Source: Quatrionicoccus australiensis (GTDB taxonomy: Bacteria; Pseudomonadota; Gammaproteobacteria; Burkholderiales; Rhodocyclaceae). Taken from it: a stretch of 64,000 nucleotides of DNA. Numbering within the stretch: position 1 is the stretch's first letter; the number at the start of each line of letters is the position of its first letter. This document shows positions 61,306 through 64,000 of this stretch, piece after piece. Both the position numbers and the translations under genes were made by a program. The notes beneath the pieces are model-generated. The model worked only from the letters and a program-made list of their open reading frames with translations. It was not told the DNA's origin and did no database searches. The DNA lies in assembly GCF_020510425.1 (NCBI RefSeq), contig NZ_JAHBAH010000001.1:682001-746000 (forward strand), written 5' to 3'.

Positions 61306-61944
61306 ATGAAGCACGCATCAAGCTACGCAGAACAGCAACGCGACCCGCGCAAGCACCTGATCGGGATATCCACCGTCATCGTCTTTCACGTGGTCCTCGT
61401 CTACGCGCTGGCCAACGGCCTTGGCCGCAAGGTGATCGAGGTCATCAAGTCGCCGCTCGACGTCGCCATCATCGAAGAGATCAAGGCACCGCCACCGCCG
61501 CCTCCGCCGCCCAAGGTCGTGGCCGCACCACCCAAGAGCAGCGCCCCGCCACCACCGGCCTACGCGCCGCCACCGGACACCCCGGCGCCGAGCGCACCGG
61601 CCCCGGTGATCACGACCAGCAGCACGCCGACACCACCGGCACCGCCGCCCGCCCCGGCGGTCCCGGTCGCCCCGCCGGCCGTCAATGTGGCGGTGGCTTG
61701 CCCGAATTTCCGCAGCGTGACACCACAGATGCCGGCCCAGGCCGAACGCATGGGCCTGTCGGGTGACGTCGTGGTCGAGTTCACGGTCGCCGCCGACGGC
61801 AACATCAAGGATGTGGCGATCGCCCGTTCGAGCAACTCGGTATTCAACCCGGCCGCTGCCAAGGCCGTTTCCCAGTACCGCTGTGTTGGCCAGGGACGCG
61901 ATGTCCGCGTCAAACAGATGATTTCTTTCCGCGTAGACAACTGA
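61306..61944 (+). CDS. tonB: TonB energy transducer
   Basis: A 212-residue protein started at MKHASSYAEQ. One N-terminal anchor is at about 20-40 (HLIGISTVIVFHVVLVYAL), then a proline-rich linker (about 65-130, long runs of Pro, Ala, Val) spans the periplasm, and the C-terminal TonB domain (about 140-212) has FRSVTPQMPAQAERMG and VVVEFTVAADGNIKDV. It couples the proton gradient to outer-membrane receptors together with the downstream ExbB and ExbD proteins. The TonB-dependent receptor is not clearly in the window. Confidence 0.94.
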   Translation: MKHASSYAEQQRDPRKHLIGISTVIVFHVVLVYALANGLGRKVIEVIKSPLDVAIIEEIKAPPPPPPPPKVVAAPPKSSAPPPPAYAPPPDTPAPSAPAPVITTSSTPTPPAPPPAPAVPVAPPAVNVAVACPNFRSVTPQMPAQAERMGLSGDVVVEFTVAADGNIKDVAIARSSNSVFNPAAAKAVSQYRCVGQGRDVRVKQMISFRVDN

Positions 61945-62003
61945 GTCGACCGGCAAACCTTCAATACCGCATTTTCAAATTCGTTTTCACAGGAGAAATA
62001 TAA

Positions 62004-62861
62004 ATGTCCCGCCTCATCAGAATCCGAGCCCTGGCTACCGCCCTGGTCATCGCCATCAGCGCCGTCGCTTCGCCCATCGCCATGGCCCAGCAAACCCAGC
62101 CGGTTGCCGAAAAGGCTGCAGCCCCGGCAGAAGGGACCACCAAGGAAACCGTCGACAACCCCTACGGTCTCGACGCCTTGTGGAAGGGCGGCGACGCCGT
62201 CGCCAAGGGCACGCTGGCCATCCTGGTCATCATGTCGGCCGGCAGCTGGTTCATCATCTTCACCAAGCTTTACGAACAGAGCAAACTGGCCCGCCAGAGC
62301 AAGAAAGCCAACGAAACCTTCTGGGCGGCCGGTGGTGTCGAACAGGCCATTGAATCGCTCGACACGAGCAGCGCCTTCCATTACATCGCCAAGTCCGGCG
62401 CCGAAGCCACCGCGCATCACCGCGGCCTGCTCGGTTATATCGACCTGAACGACTGGATCCAGCTTTCCATCCATCGCTCGATCGAAAACGTCCAGAGCCG
62501 TCTGCAGGATGGTCTCGCTTTCCTCGGTACGGTCGGTTCGACAGCACCGTTCGTTGGTCTGTTCGGTACGGTGTGGGGGATCTATCACGCCCTGACCGCA
62601 ATCGGCATCGCCGGCCAGGCATCGATCGACAAAGTCGCCGGCCCGGTTGGCGAGTCGCTGATCATGACCGCGATCGGCCTCGCCGTGGCCGTCCCCGCCG
62701 TGCTCGGCTACAACTGGCTGGTGCGCCGCAACAAGGCCGCGCTCGAGGATGTCCGCACCTTCGGCAACGAACTGCATGCCGTGCTGCTTGGCGCCGCCGC
62801 CAGCCGCATCAGCGACAGCTCGCCGAAGGTGGTGCACACCATCCGCGCGATCTCGGTGTAA
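62004..62861 (+). CDS. exbB: ExbB/TolQ-family proton channel subunit
   Basis: A 285-residue inner-membrane protein with a cleavable N-terminal signal peptide (ends near PIAMAQ), as in the larger ExbB type. Three spans and the conserved FVGLFGTVWGIYHAL and GPVGESLIMTAIGLAVAVPAVLGYN segments follow. It forms the pentameric proton-motor stator with ExbD. It is preceded by a 59-base gap after tonB and followed at six bases by exbD. Confidence 0.95.
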   Translation: MSRLIRIRALATALVIAISAVASPIAMAQQTQPVAEKAAAPAEGTTKETVDNPYGLDALWKGGDAVAKGTLAILVIMSAGSWFIIFTKLYEQSKLARQSKKANETFWAAGGVEQAIESLDTSSAFHYIAKSGAEATAHHRGLLGYIDLNDWIQLSIHRSIENVQSRLQDGLAFLGTVGSTAPFVGLFGTVWGIYHALTAIGIAGQASIDKVAGPVGESLIMTAIGLAVAVPAVLGYNWLVRRNKAALEDVRTFGNELHAVLLGAAASRISDSSPKVVHTIRAISV

Positions 62862-62867
62862 TCAGCC

Positions 62868-63290
62868 ATGGCAATGACCGTTGGCGCCACGGAAGAGGAC
62901 GAAGTCCTCTCCGCCATCAACACGACCCCACTGGTCGACGTGATGCTGGTTTTGCTGATCATCTTCCTGATCACCATTCCCGTCGTCACCCACACCGTGC
63001 CGGTTGAACTGCCCAAGGAGCGCAACCAGCCGCGCGTCACCAAGCCGGAGAACATCAACATTTCGGTGGCGCGCGATGGTGGCGTGTATTGGAACGAAAA
63101 ACGCGTCGCCGGCAATGACGAGTTGCTCAAGCAACTGAAGGGCATCGCCAGCGTCGAGCCGCAGCCGGAAGTCCAGATCCGCGGCGACGGCGGCGCGCCT
63201 TACGAGTTCGTCGGCAAGGTGGTTCTGGCATGTCAGCGCGCCGGGATTCTCAAGCTCGGTTTCATCACCGACCCGCCGCCGCTGCACTGA
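62868..63290 (+). CDS. exbD: ExbD/TolR-family protein, first copy
   Basis: A 140-residue protein with one N-terminal span holding the essential aspartate in TTPLVDVMLVLLIIFLI. The rest is a periplasmic domain (PVELPKERNQPRVTKPENINI). It forms the plug/rotor part of the ExbBD motor. It is followed by a second ExbD gene. Confidence 0.95.
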   Translation: MAMTVGATEEDEVLSAINTTPLVDVMLVLLIIFLITIPVVTHTVPVELPKERNQPRVTKPENINISVARDGGVYWNEKRVAGNDELLKQLKGIASVEPQPEVQIRGDGGAPYEFVGKVVLACQRAGILKLGFITDPPPLH

Positions 63291-63312
63291 CCGTTCATTT
63301 AGGAGAACACGC

Positions 63313-63741
63313 ATGGCCATGAACGTTGGCTCGGGGAGCAGTTCGGGAGATCCCGACATCCTCGTCGATATCAATACCACGCCGCTGATCGATGTGCTGC
63401 TGGTGCTGCTGATCATGTTGATCATCACCATCCCGATCCAGCTGCACTCGGTGAACATGAACATGCCGGTCGGCAATCCGCCGCCGGCGACCAGCAAGCC
63501 CGACATCGTCAAGATCGACATCGCTTCGAGCGGTGCGGTTTCGTGGAACGGCGAGCAACTGGCCGATGCCGGAGCACTCGAAGGACACCTGGTCGTTGCG
63601 GCGGCACAGGCCGTCCAGCCCGAACTGCATGTCCGCCCGGATAAACGCGCCCCCTACCGCTATGTGGCAGGGGTCATGGCCTCGGTGCAGCGCAAGGGAC
63701 TGACCAAGGTCGGTCTGGTCGGCGCCGAGCAATTCCTCTAG
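63313..63741 (+). CDS. exbD: ExbD/TolR-family protein, second copy
   Basis: A 142-residue protein with the membrane aspartate in TTPLIDVLLVLLIMLII. It is clearly different from the first copy in the periplasmic domain (NMPVGNPPPATSKPDIVKIDI), so the pair is not a recent duplication. Two ExbD paralogues after one ExbB gene occur in Xanthomonas- and betaproteobacterial-type TonB operons, where they may form mixed motors. Confidence 0.95.
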   Translation: MAMNVGSGSSSGDPDILVDINTTPLIDVLLVLLIMLIITIPIQLHSVNMNMPVGNPPPATSKPDIVKIDIASSGAVSWNGEQLADAGALEGHLVVAAAQAVQPELHVRPDKRAPYRYVAGVMASVQRKGLTKVGLVGAEQFL

Positions 63742-63779
63742 GCGCAAGCGACAGCACATCGATCCATTTTTCCGCGCAG

Positions 63780-63824
63780 ACGCCAGGGCTGGCACCGCAT
63801 CCGCAACGGTGCCAGCCCTGGCGT
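63780..63824. repeat. Perfect 18-bp inverted repeat
   Basis: Arms ACGCCAGGGCTGGCACCG (63780-63797) and CGGTGCCAGCCCTGGCGT (63807-63824) around a nine-base loop, in the gap between exbD2 and the partial gene at 63907. There is no T tract after it. It is a strong RNA hairpin if transcribed and may terminate or process the exbD mRNA. Confidence 0.75.
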
Positions 63825-63906
63825 CCGCATGCACGGCACACACCAATCAACGACACGTCAGCCTGCTGGCGACCAGCAACACCTCATCCGATACGGAACC
63901 TGTTTC

Positions 63907-64000
63907 ATGGGAATCAAAGAAAAACTTCGGGGCGGCTTCAGTCGCCGGACAAAAATCCTGGCCGTTTCGGCCACGCTCCTGCTCGCGGCCGGGGCCGGAT
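63907..64000 (+). CDS. Start of an exported protein, cut by the window end
   Basis: The first 31 codons, MGIKEKLRGGFSRRTKIL and on to LLLAAGAG, look like an uncleaved or late-cleaved signal peptide with a basic start. The product cannot be identified from this; by position after tonB-exbBD it may be a receptor, a secreted partner or a further system component. Confidence 0.5.
   Translation, partial: MGIKEKLRGGFSRRTKILAVSATLLLAAGAG

Overview
This 64 kb window comes from a GC-rich, aerobic, respiring proteobacterium, most likely a betaproteobacterium of the Rhodocyclales (Dechloromonas/Azonexus-like). That placement is an inference from protein character, the CysA-CysB pair, a DmpKLMNOP-type phenol hydroxylase and the DUF1302/DUF1329 pair; no rRNA or tRNA gene was seen to anchor it. 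Genes lie in short, tightly packed operons, many with ATGA overlaps, separated by clear hairpin terminators.

Layout. (1) 1-9.6 kb, minus strand: a cluster for oxidation of primary amines by a tryptophan tryptophylquinone (TTQ) amine dehydrogenase: AraC-type regulator, large subunit, DoxX/MauE-like and MauD-like maturation proteins, TTQ small subunit, two c-type cytochromes, a multispanning membrane protein, a chemoreceptor and a DUF1329/DUF1302 envelope pair. A shared 16-bp motif precedes three of these transcription units. (2) 10.1-17.4 kb: an RND efflux system (pump and fusion protein, TetR, outer-membrane factor, SDR oxidoreductase) with two matching operator-like sites. (3) 17.5-23.9 kb: a six-gene multicomponent phenol hydroxylase followed by HpaA-like and HpaR-like regulators. 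(4) 24-36 kb: a LexA-box-preceded divergent SRAP-domain protein, cysB-cysA, flavocytochrome c sulfide dehydrogenase (fccAB), an AraC regulator, and an ABC transporter with an acyl-CoA dehydrogenase-like flavoprotein; two of the ABC genes carry palindromic repeats inside the coding sequence. (5) 36.1-37.4 kb: one AT-rich orphan membrane protein gene that looks imported. (6) 37.6-43.2 kb: metQNI methionine transporter, a small hydrolase, an ArsR regulator with SqrR/BigR-spaced cysteines, and a phenylacetate-CoA-ligase-like enzyme. (7) 43.3-48.7 kb: a PhnD-like binding protein with two hybrid histidine kinases, the second of which has lost its C-terminal receiver through a frameshift and a nonsense codon. 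(8) 48.9-52.3 kb: GNAT enzyme, alpha/beta hydrolase, O-acetylhomoserine sulfhydrylase, TRIC-family channel. (9) 52.4-58.0 kb: the most striking locus, a family 2A encapsulin shell gene with its cysteine desulfurase cargo (long disordered N-terminus), an XRE regulator, serine acetyltransferase, cysteine synthase and rhodanese. (10) 58.4-64 kb: small genes, an SfnR-like sigma-54 activator, a molybdate-binding Mop protein and a TonB-ExbB-ExbD-ExbD energy-transduction operon.

Sulfur is the recurring theme: cysteine is made (CysE-CysK), stripped of sulfur by an encapsulated desulfurase, and sulfane sulfur can be moved by rhodanese; around this are sulfate-transport regulation (CysAB), sulfide oxidation (FccAB), methionine uptake and MetY, a probable organosulfur ABC/flavoprotein cluster, an SfnR-like activator and a candidate persulfide-sensing ArsR protein.
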